Origin: Semisulcospira habei
Taxonomy: Eukaryota; Mollusca; Gastropoda; Semisulcospiridae
Assembly (NCBI GenBank): GCA_036245525.1
Contig: BTPG01000005.1
Coordinates: 121,797,279-121,861,278, forward strand
Direction: 5' to 3'
DNA: 64,000 nt
How positions within the stretch are numbered: position 1 is the first letter of the stretch; the number at the start of each line of letters is the position of its first letter. The notes beneath the pieces are model-generated. The model did not search any database. It was not told the DNA's origin and saw only the letters and a program-made list of their open reading frames with translations. Position numbers and translations under genes: made by a program. This document shows positions 21,019-31,771 of the stretch, in pieces.

Positions 21019-21680
21019 TGTATTTGGTGTTAATGATTTTCTACTGTTGGTCAAATACTTCGTTTCGCCGTCAGCCATTGTAAGTCTACACATCGACACC
21101 CCAAGGTGTTCCATTGGTCACGTGATTCATTCGAGACCGGAAGAACATTTTGGCACACGGTGGGGCGTAGCACACCGTGGGGCGCAACACCTGTCCCTTG
21201 GGCAATATGGCGGACAATAGCGCGCGTGATTCGACGGAATGCGTTGCAAATTCTACAAACCTACATTTATGCCAGGATACAAATATATGTCAAAAACGGC
21301 TCTAGATCGAGGCAAAGCAAGTTTGCGTCAAGTTTCATTGATGCTAGTCGTATTTATCACACAACTGGCAGTGATTCCGTTCAAGTTGCATCCGTGTTGA
21401 CCGGTCCCAGATCTACAACAACGCGGCGCCGATCCACACAAACTGTACGTGGAAAATAGCATCAGCAAGCACAGGTCACAGAAGCTGTCAGTGCCTGCAG
21501 AGCCGGGTAGGTGTTTTTGTTATTGGTGTTGCTTAAAAAAAAAAACAGCACACTTACCCGAGCCATTTTAGTCCATCTTGTCTCATCGTACCCGGGATGG
21601 CAGTGCTGCTCAGCGCTCTCTATTGCTGGCCGTGTTCAGTGTCAGGCTGAGCTGATTACTTTCACTCACAAATAGAATCG

Positions 21681-21681
<1 letters not shown>

Positions 21682-21751
<70 letters not shown>
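21682..21751. repeat. (GT)n microsatellite
   Basis: About 70 bases of pure GT followed by a GA-rich stretch to 21780. Confidence 0.9.
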
Positions 21752-21756
<5 letters not shown>

Positions 21757-21819
21757 GAGAGGAGAGAGGGGGAGAGAGATTATTAATAAATAACCATGCA
21801 TGTATGATTTGTATTTCAG

Positions 21820-21895
21820 GTTCAATGGTCACTGTTTTCATGTCATTGGGCTTCAGAAATCTCTTCAGTATTTCAAGGCAGCTAAACTGTTTGAT
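21820..21895 (+). other. possible exon fragment, split by the RTE insertion
   Basis: After a possible acceptor (GTATTTCAG, ending 21819) one frame reads FNGHCFHVIGLQKSLQYFKA and AKLFDP, continuing after the RTE insert at 23216 to CA and a stop. It may be a coding exon or an old transposase piece. Weak. Confidence 0.25.
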
Positions 21896-23203
21896 AAGTC
21901 TGATAAGTCACCCTAGCAAAGTAATGCTTAGAATCATTCTCAACCGCCTCAAAACTTTCGCCGAGGAACTGCTGGCAGAAGAACAGGCTGGCTTCAGAGT
22001 TGGAAGAAGCACTGTAGAGCAGATTTTCAACTGCCGCGTCCTGATCGAGAAACATCTGCAGCATCAGCGCGAACTCTACCACAACTTCATTGATTTCAGG
22101 AAAGCATTTGATCGCGTCTGGCACGACGGACTCTGGCAAGTCATGAGATCGTTCAACATAGAGGAGGGACTGATCCAAATGATAGAAGCGCTTTACAAGA
22201 ACGCCTGCAGCGCGGTTCTACTTAACAATCAGTCAGGCGAGTTCTTCAGGACGACGATCGGTGTCCGTCAAGGATGCCTGCTCTCTCCTGTCCTTTTCAA
22301 CATATTCCTGGAGAAGATCATGCAGGAAACCCTCCACGACCACCATACTTCAATCTCTATTGGTGGCAGATCCCTGTGCAATCTTCGATTCGCAGACGAC
22401 ATTGACCTCATGGCAGGCAGCAATAGTGAGCTCCAAAACCTGACAGACAAACTTTCAAGTAGCGCAGGGTCTTATGGCATGGAGATCAGTACGGATAAAA
22501 GCAAAGTGATGATCAACACCACAAGCGACTGCAGCAGCAACATTCACATGAATGGCCAAAAGCTAGAAGAGGTCAATAGCTTCAAGTACTTGGGAGCCAC
22601 CCTGTCCAAAGACGGTAGTTGCATAGCAGAGATCGGTATCAGGATAGGTACAGCAACATCCGCAATGGCCAGGCTGGACAGGATATGGCGAAGTAACTCC
22701 ATCAGCTTCACCATCAAGTACAGGCTTTACAAGTCCCTCATAGTGTCTATTCTACTCTACGGCTGTGAGACTTGGACACTGCTTGCAGACTCAGAAAAGA
22801 AAATCCAGGCCTTTGAGAACAAGTGCCTGAGGAAGTTGCTCCGCATCTCGTACCGCGAGCACAAGACCAACGAATATGTACGGAGCATCGTCACTTCCCT
22901 GGTGGGCCCACATGAACCCCTTCTGGCAACCGTGAAACGGCGCAAGCTTGCTTGGTTTGGCCACGTGACCCGACACAACACCTTGTCCAAGACTATCCTC
23001 CAAGGCACTCTCGAAGGAAGTCGTCGGCGAGGTCGTCAGAGAAAGAGTTGGGTCGCAAACATAAAAGAATGGACCGAACTCGAGATGTCAGACTTGCTTG
23101 CCACCGCCCAAAATAGAACTCAGTGGAGAGCACTGTCTGTTGCTGCTGCCTTTCAGTCCCCCCAACGCCCAGTTCGGGCAAGGGACTGATGATGATGATG
23201 ATG
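21896..23203 (+). mobile_element. RTE-like retrotransposon, 5'-truncated, open reading frame intact
   Basis: AAACTGTTTGAT at 21884-21895 and 23204-23215 is the target duplication. The frame is uninterrupted to TGA 23187-23189. It contains EEQAGFRVGRST, FIDFRKAFDRVWHDGLW, GVRQGCLLSPVLFNIFLEKI, LRFADDIDLMAG (catalytic Asp pair), EISTDKSKVM, FKYLGATLSKDG, ILLYGCETWTL, RRKLAWFGHVTRHN and RRRGRQRKSW in the order usual for RTE-type RTs. The tail is (TGA)n, a short simple repeat as RTE elements have. Because the endonuclease and the start of the RT are missing, the copy is dead on arrival despite the clean frame; it looks younger than the copy at 16199-17450. Confidence 0.8.
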
Positions 23204-23215
23204 AAACTGTTTGAT

Positions 23216-24315
23216 CCATGTGCCTAATCGACTGAGCTGCAGTGGCATGCCACAAGCCTGGTGAGCAGCAATATCAAAAGGCACCAAGATCGCATCTGTC
23301 CCAATAATAAAACCATGGTGTGCTAGCCAGGCCATCGAAGAAGCGGACGAAAAGGCCCATAACATGCCACATCAACACAAGCAAGAAGTACGCATTACCT
23401 AAAATAAAATCAAAACTATTATTAACTGGTAAATCATATTTTTTTCTGGAATATGAGTGGTTCACATGCCAAAACACAACACACAGAGAAATAATGGTTC
23501 AGGTCATAAATGGCTGATTCACAGTGACACAATTTGATAACATAGGAATACTAGATTCAAACTCATTTTCATTTTATTATAAAGTCTTCAAAAATATCTC
23601 AATCAGCAAAGAGTGAGAAACAGTCTATCGTGTGGCTGTACTACAGATGCATCAACATATTGTTTGGTTTTGGGCTGTTTTGTCATTTGTGTTGCCAAAT
23701 GGTCAATCTTTTAAACACAAGTATAGTGAAAAAGGGCAGACTGTAGGTGCTGAAAGTCTGCCCTTTTTCACTATACTTGTGCTTAAAAGATTGCTGGAAC
23801 AGGTTGTTTAGTTGTCTCTCCTTTTTTCTCACAAAGTACACTCCAAATACTTCTTCTTCTGCTGGTTGCGTCTGCACACCTTTAGTTCTTTGCAGCCTTG
23901 TGAGATGCATTCAGATTTTCAAATTCTTGATCTGATCTCCTCCTCCAGCAGGTCTATCTTTATCTGCTAGCTTGCTATTTCAGAATTTGCACTCTGCAGC
24001 GATGGCCAGGTAGTCTAATGGTGAAATCCCTAAAAGACAAATTAAAAAAAATTATAAACAGTATATGTTTATGATTAACTTAAAACGTCAAACGTATTTA
24101 TAAAGCTGCACTCAATATTTGCCCAGAGACCTGGAGACTGAAAAGAGCCAATGCCAGGGAATCAACAGGGTCGCTGACATGTGTGTCACAACGAGGTTCC
24201 CCAGTTGATCTACAAGAACTGGATCGCCTTTGCTTGACCAGTTAGTGTTCAAATCCTGAGAAACGTGAGGAAAGAACAGAGAACTAACCAGTTCTAATCA
24301 CTGGGTAGAGGGAAA

Positions 24316-24354
<39 letters not shown>

Positions 24355-24570
24355 AAGAAACTAGCAACATGAACCTTCCACATAGATCTAAATAGAAAAG
24401 CAAACGTTTATGACAAATGTCTTGACAGAATCTTTCCGCACACTTTTTTCTCAGCTGCAGCCACATTTTATGTAGTGAGGGCACTGCCATGAGTAAATGT
24501 TTAGAAGTACTTCCTGACAGACACCAGCACAAGTGCAGCATTGTGGTTAATCCACAGTTTCTATTTCTAG
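23216..24570. other. no gene recognised; one perfect hairpin and a poly(A) tract
   Basis: AT-rich DNA. A hairpin lies at 23705-23792 and an A run at 24319-24351. No convincing exon before 24571. Confidence 0.4.
23705..23792. repeat. near-perfect hairpin, about 34 bp arms
   Basis: ACAAGTATAGTGAAAAAGGG plus CAGACT pairs with AGTCTGCCC plus TTTTTCACTATACTTGT; loop of about 13 bases (GTAGGTGCTGAAA region). Confidence 0.75.
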
Positions 24571-24913
24571 GAGCAATTCAAAAGTGTGCGACAGTGGCCA
24601 GACAGGCATAATCAAAGTCAAATGCCCACCCGCATCCAGAAATTACACCATACTCGAGGCATGTCAGTTACCAGGATTTTGTGTGAAATTAGCTGACAAC
24701 ACCAGCGTGGGACTGAAAAAATCATATTCCAACCACACGCAGGTGCAAGGCCAGCTAAATATCACAGGTTATTGTTTTTACCCAAAGGGATGTAAATGTA
24801 TCGCAAATCACACCAGATATTCCATTCATGGCATCACTGTTTCACGCTGTCAGCTTTCTACAAAGAACAATGAAAGTCTGACTTGGAAAGTGAAATGTCA
24901 TCACAGAGTGTAA
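24571..24913 (+). CDS. possible terminal exon of a Cys-rich secreted or ectodomain protein
   Basis: A good acceptor (TTTCTATTTCTAG) ends at 24570. The frame entered in phase 1 reads SNSKVCDSGQTGIIKVKCPP and stays open to TAA at 24911-24913, about 113 residues. It has about ten Cys and six N-glycosylation sequons (NYT, NTS, NHT, NIT, NHT, NES), which fits an extracellular domain. No family was recognised and no upstream exon was located. It lies on the strand opposite to the degenerate gene around it, so it may be a separate gene. Confidence 0.4.
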
Positions 24914-25356
24914 GCGAAATGTTAGGTATGCACCTCTGCTGTTATTGTCAGCATATTATATACACAAAGATATACTTGCATCATGTTCCGCTGCCCCACA
25001 CTTGCCAGCTAGTGTCAGGTGTATGTTGCAAGACTTGATCTTCCTGCGAAGATTTTACAGCCGGAATCTGTACTGCCCCCTTTTGTGAGCAGTCTGGATT
25101 TGTGTGACTCGTCTGCTGGAATGGGTAGAGGTGCAACTCACTGGGTTCGCCATCCCACAAATGCTGAGAAGAAAAACGTTGCATGAATATATGCTCAACA
25201 TAAATAGATCTGATGAAATGTGTTACTGTAGAAGTGATGTGTCGATTTGTGCTTGTCGTGATTTGTTACAATGAGTGAGAGAGTGCAAACTGAAGAAACG
25301 TAAGGGCATACACCTTTTGTTATGGTGTTTCTGGCGAGTTAATTACATATTTAAAA

Positions 25357-25357
<1 letters not shown>

Positions 25358-25452
<95 letters not shown>
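25358..25452. repeat. (CA)n microsatellite
   Basis: About 95 bases of pure CA. Confidence 0.95.
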
Positions 25453-25454
<2 letters not shown>

Positions 25455-25653
25455 TCATCCCAAGTGTGCAGATCAGTGTAGCGGTACTGCCTGATAGCGA
25501 GTGCTTGCACATTATTGTAGGCCCACTGTACGCTCCGCAAGTGAATTGTAACCATTTTCAGAACAATCAAGAAAAATGACACTTACCGCATACAAACAGC
25601 TCTGCTTTTGCTCTTGTCCTCTAGGGGAGGGGGGGGGGGGGGGGGGGGGGGGT

Positions 25654-26044
25654 TACACAAACCAAGGGGAATCACTCAGCGCTGGACAGATCTCCTGCCC
25701 CCGCCTATCAGGCACCCAATCGCCAGCCCACAGAGAAATACGCAGGTATAGAACAAGACAATCATCTACATCCTCAAAAAGGATGCATCAGGTCTCGCTT
25801 ATAACCCATGTCTTTCTCCGGAACTTAGGAAGTAGGCAGGAGACATACATACACAAACACGAAGGTGCACTACTATATGTGGTCGGGTAAATTTCCCTGA
25901 TTTCCCACAGTAGATGCACAGCACATTACACAATATAACGATACAAATTTGCCTCGAGTTATAGATATTCACAAACCAGATAGGTGAGGCTAGCGCTGGC
26001 AGAATTGTACACAAACCAAGGGGAATCACTCAGCGCTGGACAGA
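25654..26044. repeat. 37 bp perfect direct repeats 354 bp apart
   Basis: TACACAAACCAAGGGGAATC and the next 17 bases occur at 25654-25690 and again at 26008-26044. A G run of about 30 bases precedes the first copy. No coding content was seen between the repeats. Confidence 0.7.
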
Positions 26045-28514
26045 CAAACTGTTAGATCCCCCGATGTTGAGATGCCGCGGATCAGTGCGGTCTACAGCAA
26101 GTTCAGTTTTATTCAGCCCATTGCGTTGGTTTCGGGAGGGAAAAAAAGCCAGAAGCTTTTCTTTGATGGTTTTAGGGTAGCTTTCGTCCCGATTGCAGGT
26201 ACCCCAATGGCAATGCCTAACCATTTCAGTGAAATGTATACGCACAAACAGTATCGCGCTTCGCCATTTCCTTGCTTAGTTACGGGAAAGCTTGTGGCAC
26301 CCAGCAACAGAACCGCGCTGCGGCAATTTTTTTCTATTTTCTGATTTTCGGAAAAAAAACTTTCTTTGTTTTGGAGGTTTGGCTGAGCACTAAAGCTTCT
26401 GAAGGTTGGTGTAGCGACCGGTTGGTTATGCAGACTGCTGTTTGAACGTGTTGGGTCTCTGTCCTGTGCGGAGCTGCGTGAAGTGTTTTGACTGCTTTCT
26501 CGTCGAAAGGATCTAACTGAATCGATCTGAGGATCATAACTGTTTGATCTCTGTGTACTTAGGGAATCGAGGTTTCTGACAGGTGCTGTTCTCTCTTTTA
26601 GTGCCTGTGTCGCTGTCTTCGTCGATGTTTAAGCTCTGGTTGGACACGGACTTGACCCAACTGATGCTGGAGAAGGACACTCTCTTGCTGTCTGCAGATC
26701 TGTCCGCTAAATATTCATCGTCAAGAGAGTCAGGAAGTACAAGGTCGGGGACGATGAGTTTTTTTTCTGGGGCTTTGGGGCAGGCTAGGGTGGGTGGTGT
26801 GTGAGGATTGTGTTGGCTGAATGAGGATCTTGGGACGTTTGTCGAGAGCTGTGCTGACTCGCCTGGACCTTAACGCACGGTCCGAGCCTTGACCGGTGGA
26901 GTGTGTGCGTAGGATGCTGTTTTGGCACTTCCGGAAGTAAGCTTCTTGATTGTTGTTCGATAGTTTGCGGCGTGTTTCTCTGGCTTTTTAGAAACTCTGA
27001 TTGAAATGTAGTTTGTTTTGTCGTCCAGAACTTGTTCTGTACCAGAGATAAAGCTGACACGCCTGTTTTCAGACTTACTGTTGTATCCTGAATCCGAGTT
27101 GAACCGTCGATCCGTAGGCTGTGGCAATGCCAGACAACTGTTGTCAGTGCGGGTTGCATTTGAGCTGTTTTTTTTTTTCCCCTACGCGACAGGAGAGTAC
27201 TAGCACCACTGAGGAACACCGGTACGACCTGAAGCTATGTTGGCTCGCTTTCGAAATGGCGCAGACGGCTTGGGTTAGCAGACGGCGGTATTGGCGCGCT
27301 CTCTAAAGCGTTTGGTAGTGTCCGGCTGACTGTCTGTTTTGTCACAGTGCGACACACCTAAGGCGTTGAAAGTAGGATTTGCCCATCTGGTGGTCTAATC
27401 AGTAGAAGAGTTTGCCTGATTTTTGGCCTCTGTTTCATATCGTGTTGACCGACTTTACTTGTCTGACTCCACTTTAACAGCTGGCGCGTCAGTTACAGCA
27501 CGTGGAGTGTTTGGTGGCGGATACGTGGCAGACATTTGATCGGACGACAATTGAAGAGGGAAAAGGCATGAACTGGATCTCACCACTGCGTATATCAGAC
27601 TCATTTATCCGGCTGATTTTCTCGAAGTGTCCGGTAGAGGTTGAGTCGCTTTTGATCTGTCTCAAATTCTCCGTGGACTGTATGAGTAGCATCCTTTGGG
27701 TGCCAGCGTCCTTCGGTGTTCGCTAAAAGTAGTTACATCGCTGGTAGCACATCGTTTAGGTTGCTTATGTTTAGTATCTTTACTCTTTTGCTGACTGCCT
27801 TCAACTTCAGTGTTTGGTAACTTTGCCACCATCATTATCAGCTTTATTAGGCGCGCCGGCGTGGAGATCAGCAATGCGGTCGCACAGCTGGTTCCATTCG
27901 GAGCGTATGTTGTTCTTGTTAAATGCTCGGGGCGAGGCGTTCAGCTGATCCAGCCACGAATCCACCATCTCCCTCACATGCGCGCCTTTGTTGTCTGATA
28001 CTTTTTGGCTATGCGGGGTGATACTATCACCCCGCGGGAATGGACAGGAGTCCGTGAATTCTCAGACAAGGGGTGTTCGTCTTGAGATGTTGCTAATCTG
28101 CGGTTTAGAGATATACTGGCGCGCAGCTGCTCCATCTTCGCCGCATTGACCCACTTAGATTTGACTAATGTACTCGTGGCGTAGTCTTGAAGCTCCCGCA
28201 GGTGCAAATCTTCATCGAACGAGTCTGCGGTCACGTCAGACGCCCTGCTGGACGTGTCCTGCCGTGATAACGTTTCCCTGGAGTTCTGCTGAGTCAGCGA
28301 CATCGCGTCCGTTCCTTCCTCTGTCTTCTGGTCCATGGCGTCACGACTGACTTGCGCCATCAGCGCCACCTCAATTTCTTCTCTCGATTTACTCCCTGAG
28401 CTGTAGTCCCGGCGCGTGGATGTTGCGTCCTCTGCGCTAGTGTGGACAACATTGCTGTCTTTGCGGCTTATCCTGACGCTGGGCCCCGACTGATGACTGG
28501 TGTCGTTTCTGCTT

Positions 28515-28821
28515 GGTTAGTTCGGGGTTTAACGTCCACCGCACCGAAGTGATAATGGACGGCCCTGATGGGCGGGTTATGGGGGACAGGGAAATCTATT
28601 GCCTATTACCTGAACACTGATCAATTCAGGAGCACTGCAACTGTGCCACTTGATTTACCAGGACCGTTCAACGGACATGCTATGAAACAAGCCCGTCTTT
28701 TTCCCCCTGGATTGGGAGTCCAGCTACCGGGGCCGGGAGGGGGACTCGAACGCACGACCCGGCGATTCCCTTCACTCTCTTGCTCCGACGCTTAACCGCC
28801 TGAACTATTTCGGACTCTATT
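28515..28821 (-). mobile_element. SINE A, tRNA-derived, 12 bp target duplication
   Basis: TCGTTTCTGCTT flanks it at 28503-28514 and 28822-28833. On the minus strand the head reads TAGTTCAGGCGGTTAAGCG (A-box like) and GGTCGTGCGTTCGAGTCCC (B-box like), as in tRNA-derived SINEs; the 3' end is GGACGTTAAACCCCGAAC followed by TAACCAAG. Inserted in a coding exon of the degenerate gene. Confidence 0.75.
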
Positions 28822-28838
28822 TCGTTTCTGCTTGTGTT

Positions 28839-29220
28839 CCCCCACCCGGGTCTGCCCTGGGGGACTTGGGTGGGGTTAGGTATTTTTTAGTTCCCAGGGT
28901 CACCCTGGTCAGCCCCACAGGGTGGGTTTTTCTCTCTATTCTGGGGCATGTGTTTCTGTCTACCCTTTGTCCATTCACCTGTATTTGCCTTTTTAAAACT
29001 CTCCCTACTGTCTGCACTGCCTGTAGCTCTTGATATTGGATGTGTGTTGCTAAATGGTCTTAGCTTTATTTATGCCCCATGTTGTAGGTTTATTTAATGT
29101 ATTTGACCGGCTGGCGACATACATTCAATTTTCTGTTTATTTTTTTTTCACAAGCAGTGCAGGCACGTCCTGAGAAAGCCTTGTTGCTGTCGGGACGTTA
29201 AGCAATGTACAATCAATCAA
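28839..29220 (+). mobile_element. SINE B, full-length, 13 bp target duplication
   Basis: TTCTGCTTGTGTT at 28826-28838 and 29221-29233. Its left duplication overlaps the right duplication of SINE A, so the two elements inserted within a few bases of each other. Starts CCCCCACCCGGGTCTGCC, ends AATGTACAATCAATCAA. Confidence 0.85.
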
Positions 29221-29936
29221 TTCTGCTTGTGTTGCTACAACTAAGAGGTTTGACCTCAGATTGCCTGGTTTGAGCAGAACGGCTGAAAACCGAGTCGTCG
29301 TAGTTAAAAATTGACATATTGGCATCACCGTTTTCGTCGTCCGTGTCAGACCAGTCGATGCCGCTGATGTTGGTGCTTCTGCTCAGCATCCCCTCGCTGC
29401 GCAGTTTGGAGACAGGTCTGACATTACGAGCATGGCGTGACGGCGGGAAGGAGGTCCAGCAAAAGGTATAAATGGCGGCACACCACTCTCCGGCTGCGCC
29501 GTCACGCTAAACATCTTCTGGTACGTCTTTTTGCAGCGGGGGTGTTTGATGATCCTCGCGTGGTTTCTGAGAAAGAGTTTCCGCTTATGGTCGATGTTGC
29601 GCAGTTTGCTGGAGTGCTGGCTGGCCAGTGCTGTCAGATGAGGCTGCAGGTCATGCTTGTCTTTGTTGTAGGACTCTTTGAGGAAGCTTTGCTCGGCCGA
29701 GTGGACCTGGCGCATCGTGAAACCGTACAGCTCACGCAGCTCGCTCGGGGACAGGTTCCGCGGGGCGCGCCGGCTCGCCACATTTATTGCGAAACCTCTC
29801 TGGGGACGAGACAAGCAACTGTCATTTACTCAGAAGCTTCCGCCGAAAGAAACACCATCAGTATTGACTACCCCTTTACTTTCAGTGGACGCAGATTGTG
29901 TTTTTCAGTGGAATCATTATAGAGAATCATTGTAAA

Positions 29937-30151
29937 TTAACCACTTTCATCCTGATACACCATTGCCGTAAGAGATACATTTGACTATGATGGTTCAAGG
30001 GTGGTGCCAGAATAGCTTGGCGCCTGAGGCGCCAAACAATTCTGGCACCATCTTTGAACTACAGTGGTTGATCTATCTCCTAATAATGCAGCCTTCATAA
30101 GCCGATAAGAAAACTTAAAAAAAAAATCAGCCTCAGCATGTAATGGGTTAA
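29937..30151. mobile_element. P2 foldback MITE, TTAA at both ends
   Basis: TTAA 29937-29940 then CCACTTTCATCCTGATACAC; right end TAATGGG then TTAA 30148-30151. The core GGTGCCAGAATAGCTTGGCG pairs with GGCGCCAAACAATTCTGGCA. P2 differs from P1 in the outer sequence and in GAATAGC versus GATTAGC. Confidence 0.7.
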
Positions 30152-30197
30152 ATGCCGGAGAATCCTTGTCGCCCAAGAAACATGAATACAAAGAGGA

Positions 30198-30268
30198 GTC
30201 AGCAAGAGGCATAGATTCTTATGAGCCCCCGCAAGTGCGGGTTCTCATGATGATCTATGCCTATTGCA
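30198..30268. repeat. P4 hairpin (ATAGATCCTCATGAGCC family)
   Basis: GCAAGAGGCATAGATTCTTA and TGAGCCC pair with GGGTTCTCATGATGATCTAT and GCC, around a short GC-rich loop. Confidence 0.6.
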
Positions 30269-30279
30269 GTCAGATCGTG

Positions 30280-31560
30280 TCGTCTTTTTCTCGGCAGCGA
30301 GAGCGTTAATCAATCGGCTGATCGATCGATCGATTGGCTGTTTGGTTGATTGTGCTGGTATAACCTGAACAGACCCCAAAACCCCACAAGAAAACAACAA
30401 CAACAACAACAACAAAAACCGAAAGAGTTTAATAATTTGAATTGAAATTTAGATTTAAGAATGACTGTAAAGCGAGGAATAGACTTAGAGAGCATTTAGT
30501 TCCCCTTATAGGCAAGCTACTCGCACAATGTGTATAATTTGAAGCTAATACAGATTTCTGAAATCGACATGCCATTACCCATCTTGAACGCGAAGCGGAC
30601 TCCATTTATCATAGCAGAGTAAAGAACGAACTTGGAGACTGCACGCACGAGGAAAAAAAGAGAACAGACGACCGAGTGAATACACCAATCGATCGGTCAA
30701 TCAATCAGTCGATCAATCAGCGAATATGAATGAATATATATTACAAATCTAGGTTGTTTGAATTATTGGAATGGCCGTAAAGCCCAGATTATTATAGACA
30801 TATAAAGCTTTACAGCAAATATAAATACTACGAGACGGAAATTCTCACCTTTTTTATACTCTGTATCTTACAGCAGTGACAGTCACACTATATGCAGAAT
30901 TGTCATAGTTTGACGTCCAATACTTTAATCGTACATTTCACTGCGTTCCACCACAGGCCCACATTGTAAACAGCCACAGACCCACTGCAGCAAGTTGTCT
31001 GGAACCAGTCTCAGTGAAGTCTAACAACCAAGGTCCTGATTGGCTTTGTAGACTTTATCACGGCATAGCGCATAACTCCATCGACTTAATTGTAACGGAG
31101 TTAATCCGAGTATTTACTGGTGAGCACAGCCTGTTGTCGACAGACTTTCTTGTTTGCGTCAAGGCTTTAAACACTGATGTTTGTGGTCGACATGACGCTT
31201 TATGAACGTCATCCGTGTGACAAAGACCTGTTGAAACAGGAATAACACGTTACGCACTATGAAACGTCATCGGTCAATCGCAAATACAGGGGTGACTGAA
31301 AGTGTGATCGATCATCGACCGAACAACACGTTTACATTGAATTAAAAGGAGTGAGACAGCAAGCAAGTGGGCCTGTAAATACCTTCTCAAATACGTCACA
31401 ATTGCATGTCGAATATGGTGGTTGACAACAAAACTGATGACTGGAAAAAATAACAGAAAAAAAATCCAGTTTAAGTAGAGAAAGAGAGACCAATCGTTCA
31501 TGTTGCGGAAAAAGGTCTTAATAAAGGCGTGCACTTCGCGAATGAATCATCATTGATTTC
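30280..31560. other. no gene recognised
   Basis: AT-rich, with CAATCGAT- and AACAAC-type low complexity around 30310-30410 and 30690-30720. Short open frames only, no motif. Confidence 0.4.
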
Positions 31561-31771
31561 AGAGGCGGATCAAGGGGGTGGGGGAGGGCAGGTTCTCTCT
31601 CCCCGCCTCTATTCTGACAAGGTGCAAGAGGTTCTCACACAAGCTTGGCGTGCCTACTACCTCCTCCCTCCTCTGCTTTCGATTTTTCGGCCACTGGGAA
31701 GAGCAAGGTCTGGCGTCGGGCGACAGGTTGAAGGTCCCAAACAAAAAGTTACAGTTGGAACCTCCCCTTCC

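Larger units (their letters stand above)
19679..21189. mobile_element. non-coding inverted-repeat element, 62 bp termini, 5 bp target duplication
   Basis: The left end TGTTGCGCCCCACGGTGTGC and the following 42 bases are repeated exactly in reverse complement at the right end (about 21128-21189). CCTGT flanks both sides (19674-19678, 21190-21194). The first 153 bp are tandemly duplicated. The interior holds no transposase, only two SINE B copies, one nested in the other. Probably a non-autonomous DNA transposon; superfamily not identified. Confidence 0.65.
26534..29799 (-). pseudogene. degenerate gene for a Ser/Lys-rich protein, disrupted by two SINEs
   Basis: Reading leftwards from a likely acceptor (TTGTCTCGTCCCCAG, exon from 29799): RGFAINVASRRAPRNLSPSE, LKESYNKDKHDLQPHLTA, then after a 1 bp shift near 29445 SKLRSEGMLSRSTNISGIDW and SDTDDENGDANMSIFNYDDS, which runs into two SINEs (28515-28821, 28839-29220). 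With one copy of the target duplications kept the frame continues as SCSNTSRNDTSHQSGPSVRI through DEDLHLRELQDYATSTLVKS. A further shift near 28020 leads to AHVREMVDSWLDQLNASPRA and WNQLCDRIADLH; more shifts follow. The last part (26534-27180) has an in-frame TAA at 26870-26872 and two RVSF motifs (RRVSFISG, KRVSFSS), a form used for PP1 docking. Protein family unknown. The lesions suggest a pseudogene, though assembly errors could explain the single-base shifts. Confidence 0.55.
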
